In this document: piece after piece, positions 1 through 11,395 of the stretch
Layout of the letters: each line of letters begins with the position of its first letter
Position numbering within the stretch: the stretch's first letter is position 1
Assembly (NCBI GenBank): GCA_027605045.1
Contig: JAQFWX010000020.1
Coordinates: 248,001-312,000, forward strand
Length of the DNA: 64,000 nucleotides
DNA from: Phallus indusiatus
Taxonomy: Eukaryota; Basidiomycota; Agaricomycetes; Phallales; Phallaceae
Direction of reading: 5' to 3'
The notes under the pieces: generated by a model
Seen by the model: the letters and a program-made list of their open reading frames with translations, nothing else
The model's database searches: none
Told to the model about the DNA's origin: nothing
Made by a program: the position numbers and the translations under genes

Positions 1-138
1 CCGAAGAGCCTACACACACACTCTTTCTCTCTTTTTCTCTTTCAAAGTCATTCACTTCATTTCCCCCCCTCAGACTTTTACGCTGGTCGAGTCTGTCTAT
101 CCACCTCCTTTCACTTCTTTTGCTCTTTCGCCATTGAA

Positions 139-1203
139 ATGTCTTTCTTTCCTGCTCTTGGTGCTGGTGCTGGTGCTGGTGCTGGTGTTGATGATGGTGT
201 TATTGTTGGTAATGGTGTTAGTATTAGTAATGGTGTTATTGTTGGTAATGGTGTTAGTATTAGTAATGGTGTTATTGTTGGTAATGGTGTTAGTATTGGT
301 AATGGTGTTATTGTTGGTAGTGGTTTTAGTGTTGGTAATGGTGTTGCACCCTACTTACCGACGGCGCCTTCAACGACGCTCGTTGATACCGCTACATTTA
401 AAATCACTGGTAGTGTGACAGTAATTGCCAGTGTCGACCCGACGCACAATTTTAACGTTAACGATGATCGTCCAAATCTGGGAACGATAATCGGCATCGT
501 CATCGGTATCGTGGTGGCTATGCTCGTTCTTATTGGCGGAATCCTTTTCCTTTTTAAACGTCGACGGCAGAGACGACGGGGTCTATTAAACGTGCAATCA
601 TCCGATAACCGTGGCGAGTCTTCGTCTTTGGAGGGAATCATCCAAAGTGCTGTATTTTCAACGTCGGAAATTAGGAATAATGTTACTATCGCCAGAAGGA
701 CACCGAAATCAAATTTAATTTCTGACACAAGCTCAAATCCGAATCAGTTGTTGCACGATAGTACTAGTGACAATACTCCACTCACTCACAGGCTGGCACT
801 GGTCCCGGGAGTACCACGGTTATTAACAACAGGAGATTCGAGTTCCGAATTCGAATCCGTTGCTGACACTGGCAGAGGAGCGACCGTTGCGGATTCAGAT
901 GCAGCTGCGCAAACGCCGGTGTCAGTGTTTACTGCACCAGCAAGTCCGCTGAATCCGAATTCAAGGAACTACAATGCAACAGTGAGTCCCGAAAAACAAT
1001 TATAAAACCCGTTCAAAGAAAAACACTGATTTTGATCATTGTTTTTATAGCTGCCTCATCGTGACCTAGAGAGATGCCATACGGACAGTGGAATTCGAAT
1101 GGGTACGGGAACTTTATTAGTGTACGAATACGACGATGGGGCAAATTCAGAGTGGTCGGTTCGGTCGAAAGACAGGTTTCCACCTGTGTATACCCCAAAT
1201 TAA
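139..1203 (+). CDS. Single-pass membrane protein with GV-rich repeat ectodomain and PPxY tail
   Basis: I propose two exons, 139-981 and 1051-1203, giving 331 aa. The intron 982-1050 starts GTGAGT and ends TTATAG. Reading through it instead adds only seven residues before a stop, whereas splicing keeps the frame for 50 more codons. Residues about 20-70 are a 12-aa Gly/Val/Ile/Asn repeat encoded by a 36-bp minisatellite. Residues about 113-139 form one hydrophobic helix, followed by a strongly basic stop-transfer segment (RRRQRRR). The rest is a Ser/Asp-rich cytosolic tail ending in PPVYTPN, a PPxY motif of the kind bound by WW-domain ubiquitin ligases such as Rsp5. No classical signal peptide is visible before the repeats, so the helix may act as a signal anchor. 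The layout resembles the many uncharacterised Mid2-like basidiomycete surface proteins. The function is unknown. Confidence 0.7.
197..340 (+). repeat. 36-bp minisatellite, about four copies
   Basis: A 36-bp unit encoding GVIVGNGVSISN is repeated about four times with minor variants. It follows four GGTGCT units. Nearly every codon ends in T, so the + strand here is almost free of C and A at third positions. Copy number is probably variable between strains. Confidence 0.85.
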
Positions 1204-1836
1204 AAAAAAAAAGCAACAGAATAATCGCGATATTTGCGTACCCGCTATGCAGTGTGCGCGGGTGTCTTGGGTGGGCCTCAAGCTTAGAGCTCAGGTTACC
1301 GTTTCATTCCGACCCTACCAAAAAAATTTGTTTTGAGGACTCTTCATAAAGTTAGAAATCGGGCAAAAAGGTCACATTACCATATACATACATACTTGGT
1401 TTTTGGACATTTCGACGACCCTGAACGTTGGACATTGTCCAAAACTCCCTTCAAGTCTCAGAACCAATAACCTTCGACGCCTTCGTGGTTATTGTCCACA
1501 GCAAGGCCCATTGTAAATTTGTTTGTTCTAGCGCCCGCTGATGCTCTCTGAATCTGATCTGATCTCCCAGCACGTAAGCGCCCAAGGACCTACAAAATTC
1601 AGCCTGAAGAATGCACTCTGATTCGCTCCCACGTTGTTCTGTCCATCACTTAAAATAGCCTAAATTGAGGACTCAAGGGGACATGAGGGAGACGGGACAC
1701 AAGGGGAGAAAAGAAAACTGTTCATAAATGAACTGAGAACGTTGAGTGCGTTCGGACTTTACACGAAAAACTTTTATCTTTTAACCACCACCACACGATT
1801 CACAGTTTTCATAAAACAGAACATACTACACTACGC
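1204..1836. other. Intergenic region, no gene seen
   Basis: This holds the 3' flank of the membrane-protein gene and the 5' flank of the RING gene. A poly-A run directly follows the stop codon at 1201. I see no convincing coding region, RNA gene or repeat. Confidence 0.6.
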
Positions 1837-4386
1837 ATGGCGTTTTCCTCGCTCAAACGTAAATTTCTCGCTGCGTTTCAGTTGTCTCCGAGATCTTCTC
1901 GGCGTGCAAGTACAAGCAACGATTCGGAGTCAAAAGCGGAAGGAGAAGAAGGCAGTAGTCCCTCGAAAAAACTCAAACGTCGTGAAGAAGAAACCGACGA
2001 GTCCAGTTCCGCCGTGCATCAATACCAAGACCAAGATCAAGTGCCCGAAGACAATGTGGGCGATGTCGCGGACGAGCCAATAGACGAAGATGCTGAAGAA
2101 GAACAAGTTCACCGTGAGCTTACGAAAGAGAGTAAAGGAAAACAAAGAGAGAGCGAGTTGGAGGCTGAGTTGAGAGAGATGCGGGACACGTATGCGCGCT
2201 TATACCAGGTTCGTCTTTCTCTCTCTTTCCTCATCCACGTCTCTCGTCGTCCGTCTTACGATCCTTTTTTTTTAATGTTGGAATCTGTAGGATGCGAAGT
2301 TGAAATCTGAGGCACTTGAACGTATTAAAGAGAATGTTCAGTGTGTTATTTGTCAAGAAGTAATACGCAATCCACAAGTGTACGCCTTCAACTTCCCGGC
2401 CATCTTAAGTTCTAAAGCTGATTGGTTTTTTTTTTCAGGTTGACGGAATGCGGACACTCGTGCTGTTACAAGTGTTTACGAGGATGGTGGACTCAACCAC
2501 GGAGAAACCATCTTTTAGCGGTGGACGAACGGTCTATTTCGACGGATGCTGAATCTGAAAGTGACGATGACGACGATGGTACACCGGCACCAGACGCAGA
2601 CGCAGCACCAACAGCACCGGCACCGGCACCAGTAGCAGGTCCATCCACGACACAGCCCGCACACACCCGACACCACTTCCGTCCCGTCATCCACTACTTC
2701 AAACGCTGCCCCGAATGTCAAGCGATCATCATCCGCCGCCCAGTCCCCGACTTCAGACTACGCCACATCATCGACGCAGCCCGTCTAACACCTCTTTCCA
2801 CCGAATCGCAAGAAGCCCGAGACAAAAAATGGAGTAGCAAACGGGTGGACATGTGGCGTGGTATTTTTCCGGCTGCTGGATATGAAGATGAGGTTGACGA
2901 GTGGTTTGATGAGCCTGGTGTTGATGTGGACGTTGACGTTGATGTTGGTGTTGGTGGAGGAGAAGTTGTGTTTAATTTGATGGATGATGAAGACGAGGTT
3001 GATCCTATTTTGGAGCATTGGGCTGTAGCGCAGGCACGAGCGAGAGAAGAAGCAAGAGCGAGGAGAGAAGCGGAGGATGCTGCATTCGATGAACACGTTC
3101 AAAGACTCGTCGGCGCATTTAGAAGGGAGTTTAGACGGGAACAGGGTCCAGAACCGGAACCGGAACCAGAGCCAGAGCCAGAACTTGAATTCCAACTTGG
3201 AGGACGCTCACCTCCACCACAACCTCCTGCTATTCCCGTATTCACCGTTCCCATTCATCAAACTCGACCTTATCCTCCCCCGCACCCTCACCTTCAACCG
3301 GAAGCAGGCCCTTCAAACGCCGCACCACCTGCGTCAGTACCTACTACCCCAGGTCCTGCCCTACCTCTCATGTCTCCTTTCAAACTCGGTGCTCAACCCG
3401 AACCATTCGCATCCGCATCAGGCCCAGGACAAACGTCATTCTCCTCATCATCATCTTCATCGTTGGCATCGTCATCCTCTCAAACACCACCCATTCACCC
3501 TTTACAACCTATTCGTCTTCTTCCAGCCGATTCTGAACATTCGCCGCATACGCCTCCAGATCAGTCGACGAATATTCTTCAATCTCTTCAACATCTTCGT
3601 CGTCAATTTAGCGATCAGCCGCGGGAGAGAGAGGTGGAAGAGGAGGAAGGGGAAGGAGAGGATGGAGATACCGATTTCACTCTCTTTCACGCCATGTTAC
3701 ACGGCGATGCGACAACGTCAACGTCGACGCCAGCCCAACCTCAGCCTCAACCTCAACCTCAAACGCCGGAACAGATCGAACAGTACCCAGTCTATATCGA
3801 AGATCTTCATCTTCCAGACGTTGTTGACGCCAACACCGACACTGACACTAACATCAACATGAACGTGGTTCCTCCTCTCCCCGCACCCGCACCCGCACCT
3901 CCCGCATCACCTGCGTCTTACACCTCACAACAACACCCACCACCAGCACCATCTCAATCTCCACGCACCCAAAACGAGAGAGGAGCCGCATTCGACGACA
4001 CCGTGGACGTCATCACAGTCCACCATTCAACGCACGATAACAACTACCGTCCGAGCCTCTTCATTCCCCGACGCAATAGACCCGGTCCAGCACAATCGGG
4101 GTTAGACGCGGATGGTAGCACACCGGACGAGCATGAAGAATCCGAAGGTGAAGATGAAGATCCCGAAGAAAGACTTGCGAGGTTGGTTCGAGAAGGTGAA
4201 CTTGCTTATTTAGAAGAGAACGGTGGCGGAGTGGTGGAGGAGGAGATAGTTATGGGTTATACCGGTACCCCCCGGTCAACGTCGTTGATCGCGCATTGTT
4301 TTTTTCTCTTCTTCTATTTCTCGAAATTTACCATTTCATATATCATATCATTATTCCTTGCTATCTTTTTTAATTTTCTTGTGTGA
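1837..4386 (+). CDS. RING-finger protein with long insert between zinc ligands, putative E3 ubiquitin ligase
   Basis: Three exons are proposed: 1837-2208, 2291-2379 and 2439-4386, about 802 aa. The second intron (GTACGC...TTTCAG, 59 nt) is needed to join CVICQEVIRNPQ to LTECGHSCCYKCLRGWW, which gives the first six RING ligands. The last pair, CPEC, lies about 65 residues further on, after an acidic and Ala/Pro-rich insert. The N-terminus is basic and Ser-rich and precedes an acidic coiled-coil-like stretch. The C-terminal two thirds are low complexity: Asp/Val, Glu-Pro repeats, poly-Ser, Gln-Pro repeats and acidic patches. RING proteins usually recruit an E2 enzyme to ubiquitinate substrates; the substrate is unknown. 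The last about 30 residues are hydrophobic and come from T-rich sequence, so the true 3' end could involve another intron. A truncated copy of exon 3 lies at 9487-9925. Confidence 0.72.
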
Positions 4387-6336
4387 GAGGGGGAGTAGAG
4401 AAGAAGTATAATAAGAGTTGTTTATAATAGTAGTTTTAGAGAATAAAGTGGGGCAGTTTCAAAACGAAGCACGAGCGAAGACAAATATGTATATCTGAGA
4501 ATAAAAGGGGAATTGAGTCTTGTTGTTTTCTTCTGCGTCGAAAATGACGCTTTTTGAATACATTTTGGATTAACTATTTTTCCGTCATTCAATACGAAAC
4601 TCTAATTCCCTTTATATCGACGGGCTTTTTTTAAAAAAAATAACAAAATGGGGAAACATAATAATACACGACCGCTGCACGGACAGTGTCGGTGACATAT
4701 AATTATCGAATCCGCACTAGCTATTCTAATCATATTACCCCATTATAATCTACAGTACGTTTTACTTGTCAATGAGAGCTTTCGGAATCACGAACTTGAA
4801 GAACTTGTTGAACTCGACGTTCGACGACGTTCAAGTAAAACACCTTTAGTCTGGGTTCGCCGGCGGCCTGCAGGCTGCCAGTATATCCTGTAGATATATG
4901 CGTATCATCCAACACGAACGAGCACCATCGTTAACGGATCCGGTCGTTAGACGCATCATCCTGCCCTGGAGGAGTCTTGCGGAAAGGGGAAGGAGCTGAC
5001 AAGTCTTCAGATGCCGGTGACGATGCATGTAAACTACTAACCTCTAATGTGGCTGGTAGGGAATTAAAAGAAAGGGTTCGAGAGAAAATGTAGATTCGAT
5101 GAGAAACGAGATGTCTTCTGCGCTAGGGCAGCCTGACTCTGAGAGGGTCCAGGATGATCGATGATCGATGACTCCAGACTCCAGAAGGTCACCGGTCAAC
5201 GTTCAACGTCGTTCAACACTGAACAATGATTCGTGTGCGGCACTGTGCCTATTTAATTGGCAAGAACTGATATATTCATAAATTAACAATGAATTGAAAC
5301 GAAGGGCATGCCCCACCAAAGTCGTGACTATTTGAATGGTAATGTAGAAAACGTGCATTTGTAAACTATTTATGTATGCCGAATACCGTCTGCAGCTGAA
5401 CATTCAAATTCATAAAACAAAAAAGAATACCTTGAAAAGCCTCAAGGCTTCACTATTATTAGCTCCACTTTTCAAAAAAAAGGTTTGTTCGGCATTGGTA
5501 TAATTCCGGCGCCTCCTATTGATCACATTGTCCATACAGACGTTATAACATGTATTAGGAGGTATAAGCGAGAAGTCTAAGTTCCGTGCCATACATGCAG
5601 CACACATATATTTGGGGCTGTGCTCGAGGAATTGAGATTTAGGTTCAGGTAATGAACGGAAACTCTTTTTACATGTGACTGAAAATTTGAATCAAATACA
5701 TCATTGTACTGTATTGCCAAGATTGGAAATAGGAGTTTTTGGTGTATTATAGCAACGCATACATGACGATATAATATATTTACTGGATGTATTTAATTTG
5801 GCAATTGATTTTTGAGACATACTTATATATAGCTTTATTTTATTATCCCAATAATGCGCATATATGTGTACTTTTTACTCTCAACAACATGGTCAAATCT
5901 CAGATTTTGACCATTAAGTGAGGAATTTTCCGAACGCTGCCACCGGTGTAATAGTATAACCCGTCCCTTTCTCAAGTTGCTACCTCCCTCTGGTATGCAT
6001 TGCTAGTAGCCCCAACGTGTCGCTTCGCGTTCTATTAGAATACAGATAATCTGGTTCTAAAAATGTTTGGATTCAAATAAAACTTCCATTTGCAAATTTC
6101 TCCACTTTGACATTCTCGGTATTTTAACTGTATAGAAAAAGACCGACGTCAAAAGGGGCCCAAAGATGTCATGGCTATTTTAAATCAGTCAGCCTTTAAA
6201 CTTCTCCGGTTTGAGTTTCCATTGTGGTACTAACTAATCATCGTGAAAACCTTAGACTATTAGGGGCTAAAACATTAGTCGAAAAGTTTACATAAATAAA
6301 GAGGAACATATGCGCATGTCTAAATCTACACGAACA
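4387..6336 (+). other. Intergenic region upstream of laccase A
   Basis: This holds the 3' flank of the RING gene, with AT-rich sequence to about 4780, then the long 5' flank of laccase A. Positions about 4790-6336 are alignable with 10190-11395, the 5' flank of laccase B, so this is duplicated promoter DNA. TATA-like runs include the stretch near 5825 and an ATAAATAAA about 45 nt before the laccase start. I see no credible gene. Confidence 0.6.
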
Positions 6337-9084
6337 ATGCCTCCTCTTTCTCCAGGTTATTATTCATTACAACTCTAGGAATTCTGAGTTTCGCTGGTCT
6401 GAGCGAAGTAGCTGGTGCTAGCTTTAACTGGGAATTGTCCAACCAAGCTCTCGCACCAGACGGCTTTCTTAGAAATACTTCTTTGGTCAACGGCCAATAC
6501 CCCGGCCCAATACTCGCTTTGAATAAAGGAGATAAAGCTTTTGTTAATGTAACAAATGCGTTGACCGAGGCTAGTATGCTCCGGAGCACGAGCATCGTGA
6601 GTAGTGCGAATTGTATTTGGAAATGATACTAAGCTCATGCGATGCGTCTCGATATAGCATTGGCACGGTATCGTATGTCGTTTTGAACTCCTGTTATTGT
6701 TATTGAACTCTTACGCTGAATAAATTCACCCGTAGTTCCAGCCTCGTACTGCGCAGTTCGTCAAACTATATGATTATAATCATTCAACCTTTGTTGTATC
6801 TCTAACTTATCTTTATTTAAAGAGACGATGGTCCATCATTCGTTACCCAATGTCCCATAGTTTCTGGGTTAGTCCATATTTTATTATCTAATCAGATCCC
6901 TTCAAAAGGAAAGACACCGTCATTTGTGGCTGAATTCTTGATTTGAACAGTCACTCGTACAACTATTCCATCGCACTTGGAGAACAAACCGGAACACATT
7001 GGTACATAGAATATGCCATACTAAGTATCCATCGGTGGATTTACAACTAATAACCAAACTATTAGGTATCATAGTCATCTAGGCAGTCAATACGTTGACG
7101 GAATCAGAGGCCCCTTGATAGTCTGTAAGTCGTCCAACCGTAGAACCATGTCCAGGGTCAAATTACTCATTTCCCCCCTCTTTAGACGATCCCGATGATC
7201 CTCATAAAGATCTTTATGACGTTGACGATGCATCTACGTATGAACCATTCTTACTCAAACTTTCAGTCCCAATCTGAAATTCGAGTAGGGTTATATCATT
7301 GTCAGATTGGTACCATGAGTCAGCTCTAAAATTACAAGGTAAGCCCTCTTATTACATTTATCAAATCTAACCAAGTTTCTGTAATTATGCAAAATTTTTT
7401 TTTTCTTTATATAAAGAGCGCTGGGATAGCTCCCTTAGTGTTCCCGAACCAATTCCCGACTCGGGATTAATCAATAGTGCCGGCCGTTTTGCCAACGGTC
7501 CGCTTGTGCCACGAACACGAATCAATGTCCAACAGGGCAAACGATACAGGTTGAGAATCTTAGCTATTTCTGCTAGTGGTAAGAATCTTTACAATTTGCA
7601 TTTGACGTTGAAAAAAAACATTTTGTGATTTTTGAATAGGTGTTTTCAACGTTTCGATACAGAATCATCGTATGACCATTATCGAAGTCGAAGGTATGAA
7701 ATCATGATATTGAGAGTATTGGTTTTTTATCCATCTTTCCTCTTCTGCCGTCGTCGCAGGTATTTCTGTGAGGCCTTATGTGGTCGATTTTCTGCCGCTG
7801 TCTGCAGCACAGCGCTACAGCGTCGTTGTAAGTATTCATAGTACTACAGCAGTCGGCGTGAAACATATACTGACAGAAATTGTACAGATAAATGCGAACC
7901 AACCTATCAACAATTACTGTGATTTTCAATTACTATTAAAACGAAAAAACTAATCATGCTGACGTTTACGGTTTCTGTGATATTCCAGGGTTCAGCGCTC
8001 GACTAACTATTCGTGGATCTCCGACCTCACCCTTAAATCCCAATTGTGAGTTCACCAAAATTAACTTCTTCATTTGAGGAAAATTATTTCTAAAAATATT
8101 ACTTATATAGTAAATGGCTCGGACGTTTTGGGTGTCATTCATTACGCCGGAGCTCCAAATAGCGAGCCGACTAGTTCTCCGATATTTGCATCGGGCCCAG
8201 TTCACTACAACGAAACAGGTTTAGTTGTGAGTTAATAACTATATGTCTTGAATTCATGAACGACTACACGGATAAAATCAGCCTCTAATCGATCCAGGCG
8301 CACCTGGTGGCAACACTCCTCCTGATCATTTCTTCAATTTCGTTTTCAGAAATGGTTCGGCGAACGGAAACATCTGGGTAAAACTATGAAAAAAATACTG
8401 TATTATCTTATACTAAAACTCATTTTTTTTAGCTTATTAACGACATTCAATATAAACCACCCTCAGTTCCCACTCTTTTGAAAATCCTTACCGATCCAAA
8501 GTGAAAATATTTCAATTGTTTTTGAATCATTCTCCAACCTTAAGAAAAATCTCTACAGCGCGACATTTGGTATTAACGAACAGACTTTCAAATTGCCTCC
8601 GAACTCCACAATCGAGGTTGCTTTTAATGGTGGACCGGGCCACCCTTTCCACTTGCAGTATGCCATACCCTATGTCTCTCAAACTTCAATTCAAGCATTA
8701 ACATTATTCAAGCGGTCACGCATTCTCCGTTATTCAATCGGCTTCAGGTGGCGCTCCCAACTATATAAACCCACCTCGTCGTGATACAGTCGTCTCTGGT
8801 AACACAGCTAATGGCCCCGTCCGAATCCGCTTCCGCACCGATAATCCAGGTCCCTGGTTCCTCCACTGCCACATCGATTGGCACTTGGGTACGAAATATC
8901 TGTTCATTCAATTGGCCAAAAGACCTGGGACTAATAAATTTTCTGTTCGGCAGAGGCCGGTCTTGCGGTTGTATTTGCTGAAGATCCCGATGGCATGCGT
9001 AGTGGTCCGCACTCGATTCGACCCGATCCAGAATGGGAACAGCTCTGTAGGATATATAACCAACTTCCCGAGTCCGAAAGATGA
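6337..9084 (+). pseudogene. Laccase A, 19 exons, 1-nt frameshift in the signal peptide
   Basis: This is a secreted multicopper oxidase (benzenediol:oxygen oxidoreductase). Exons: 6337-6596, 6658-6672, 6736-6755, 6823-6867, 6951-7001, 7066-7124, 7186-7237, 7289-7338, 7417-7578, 7640-7693, 7760-7827, 7888-7918, 7989-8045, 8111-8226, 8282-8377, 8433-8500, 8559-8657, 8713-8888, 8954-9084. All four copper motifs read through (HWHG; WYHSH; HPFHLHGH, split by an intron; [11 protein letters not shown]). The single fault is just after the ATG: relative to paralogue B one C is missing from a C run, so translation from 6337 stops after 13 codons. No other in-frame ATG precedes the mature N-terminus. Because the fault lies in a homopolymer and the rest is clean, it may be a sequencing error. 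Intron 12 has a weak GTGATT donor. Confidence 0.75.
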
Positions 9085-9486
9085 GACCTGTTCAGGAGAG
9101 TATTCTTGCAGCCCATGAATAAATTTCTTGTTTTGAATGGTCGAGATGTCGCGCTAAAGGCTGGGACAGATTTAGTTTCGGACATCTCTCTGTACTATAT
9201 CGACACTGTTAAGGAGACGTATCTAGGTTCTGTATGGAACATCATGATGAATCATAGCTGTAACTAGCTTTTTTCTACCTGAGTAGCCATATTTCAAACA
9301 CGGGTGCTTTCAGGTATCGTTGATCAAACATATAATATCAGAAGGCAAATTTAAGCCGGTGTAACATCGTATACAATGGACTGACAACAAGGATCCAAGT
9401 TTCATCCCACCTATGTACATGTCTCCCAACCCTGAATCTGAAAATAAGAATAAGGTAGTTAGTTTAGAAAGTACTACTATCTCGTC
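9085..9486. other. 3' flank of laccase A
   Basis: This is the 3' untranslated region and spacer. An AATAAA hexamer lies at about 9118. The first 150 bases are similar to the 3' flank of laccase B (14091-14240). It ends abruptly where the copied RING sequence begins, at about 9487. Confidence 0.6.
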
Positions 9487-9556
9487 TGCATTTAATGAAC
9501 ATATGCTGCAAGGACTCGTCGGTGGGATTTGGAAGGGAGTTTAGACGGGAAAAAGG

Positions 9557-9587
<31 letters not shown>

Positions 9588-9925
9588 TCTGCACCTCTTG
9601 AATTCCAATTTGGAGCACCGCCAGTGCCCGTCACCTCCACCAGCACCGTCACTTCCTTTCATATTCACTGTTCACATTTATCAACCCCAGCCTCAGCACG
9701 GAAGCGGACTCCTCTGAGGCCGCACCATCCTAAGTGCCTACTACACCCGGTCCTACCTTACCTCTTATGTCTCCTTTCAAACTCGGTGCTTAACCAAGAA
9801 TATCAGGACAAACATCATCGTCGTCCTCTTTGGCATTATCCTCTTCAAGTTAAACACCGATCCACCCTCCACAACCTCGTCTTATTCCAGCTGATTTTGA
9901 ATATTCGCCGCACAGAGCTGGAGTA
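9487..9925 (+). pseudogene. Truncated copy of RING-gene exon 3
   Basis: This segment matches about 3080-3550 of the RING gene: the same GREFRRE-type start, the Glu-Pro repeat, LEFQ, and the stretch encoding SPFKLGA. It lacks exons 1-2, the RING motif and the 3' end. Small indels put different parts in different frames, and there is no start region. It is best read as a passenger fragment carried by the duplication that produced laccase B. Confidence 0.8.
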
Positions 9926-11395
9926 TGCTTCATTATCTTGCGGCTTATCTCTGAACTGAGGAGATTAATGTTAGAATTTTCTAATACTATAGCCTCACAT
10001 GTCTGGTGTAATATGGATCTTTCTTTTCGATCAGCCCGACTACCGTCGGAATAAGCTTTCTCACAGATAGATAATAACTATTAACACATGCTGTACATGT
10101 ACAACGCCGCTGTCCGGAGATTTACATGTATGTAATATCCGATCTGTACCTAATCATTTTCAGATCATACATACATACAGTAAGTCTCACTTGAGCTTCA
10201 AGTTGAATCGCGAACTCCTCGTTCGTTCAAGTATTACGCCTTTAAAGGCTCAACGTCTGGTATTATATATATGTGATCTGCCGTCAAATACAATCCCACC
10301 GTTAACCGATAAATAGGGAAGGATCGATATTGATGTTGTCATAAATAACAAATATTGACAAGTTATGAATGCTCAGTGAATCCGTGATGTAGACAATGTG
10401 CATTTGTAAAGCACCAGTGTGAGCGCCGGCGGCGACTGAACAGGTAAATAAAAAAAAAGTCCAACTGAATGCACACACTTCAAGCTCAGCTTCAAGCCTC
10501 AAGGCTTCGCTAAGCTTCACTTCTCAATACGCCTCGAGGTTTGTTCGGCGTTTGAATGATTCCGGCGCTCCTACTGATCACACTGTTCGATTCAGACACT
10601 ATATATGTATTAGACCGGAAAGATAAAACTAAACCCTATTGCCGCGTGATGCATGAAGCATACATCCCATTCATTGTAGAGGAATTGAGTTTATTAAGTT
10701 CAGGGTAATTGCCGGAACACTTTTTCTACATGTGACCATCATTAGAAATTGAATTATAAATATGCGCCATTTAATTAATTTCCCAAACTGTATCGTAAAA
10801 TGAAGAGAATTCCCTTTAGTGTAATTCAACACCGCACACATACGTATACGACGCATGTGCGATTAACAAACGAAAGCTTCTTCAATCACACCTCTGTGCC
10901 TCATTGTACCCCAACTGATCTTCTAATATATACAGTCAATTATAGCCTTATCTTATTATCCCAGTGAAACGCATATATATCCCCCTTACTTTGAGCGCAC
11001 GACTAAGTTTTATATCTTGACCATCTAGTTAAGAGTTTTTTTGAACGCTACCAGTGTTGTAGCACACAAGTTTCTCAAGCTGCCATATTCCCCCCTCGGT
11101 ACGCCTTACTAGCCTAAACGTCTCGCTTCGCGTTCAATTAGAATATAGATATCTGGTTCTAATGCCCGGGGTTCAAGAACCTCTAATTGAACATTCAAAT
11201 TCTCCACTTTGACACTGTCTACTTTTTAAATGCATAGAAGACTGTCATTGTCACGTCTATTTCAAATGAGTTGGGCGTTGTAGACTTCTTCGGTTTGTAT
11301 TACAGCCATCAACCAATCATCTAAAAAAGCCTCATTTGAAGGGTCCTCAAATAAATAAAGAGGATCATATGCGTACGTCGAAACCTACACGAAAA
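9926..11395 (+). other. Intergenic region upstream of laccase B
   Basis: This is the 5' flank of laccase B, homologous to 4790-6336. An AAATAAATAAAGAGG stretch about 45 nt upstream of the ATG matches the corresponding site before laccase A and is the best TATA-like candidate. No gene is seen. Confidence 0.6.

Larger units (their letters stand above)
3080..9486 (+). repeat. Segmental duplication, copy 1 (RING 3' part + intergenic + laccase A)
   Basis: From about 3080, inside RING exon 3, this segment is matched in order and orientation by 9487 onward: the RING low-complexity region, the intergenic spacer (for example 5220-5500 against 10300-10560), the laccase promoter and a whole 19-exon laccase. 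The break in copy 2 falls in the middle of a coding exon, which marks copy 2 as the derived one. Ends are approximate. Confidence 0.75.

Noticed and set aside
197..340. Possible CRISPR-like array of 36-bp repeats
   Set aside because: The repeats are directly adjacent with no spacers, lie in a coding exon, and the genome is eukaryotic.
134..418. A hydrophobic Leu/Val repeat frame overlapping the membrane-protein gene
   Set aside because: It is the shifted frame of a T-rich minisatellite. It starts at TTG and has no independent support.
3077..3862. A 261-codon open frame in another frame of the RING gene
   Set aside because: It follows from low-complexity codon repeats in RING exon 3. The RING frame has the motifs and splice sites.
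6341..6356. A pyrimidine tract plus CAG at the start of laccase A that could be a 3' splice site restoring the frame
   Set aside because: Laccase B has the same tract as coding sequence in an intact signal peptide, and no donor or upstream exon is apparent for A.
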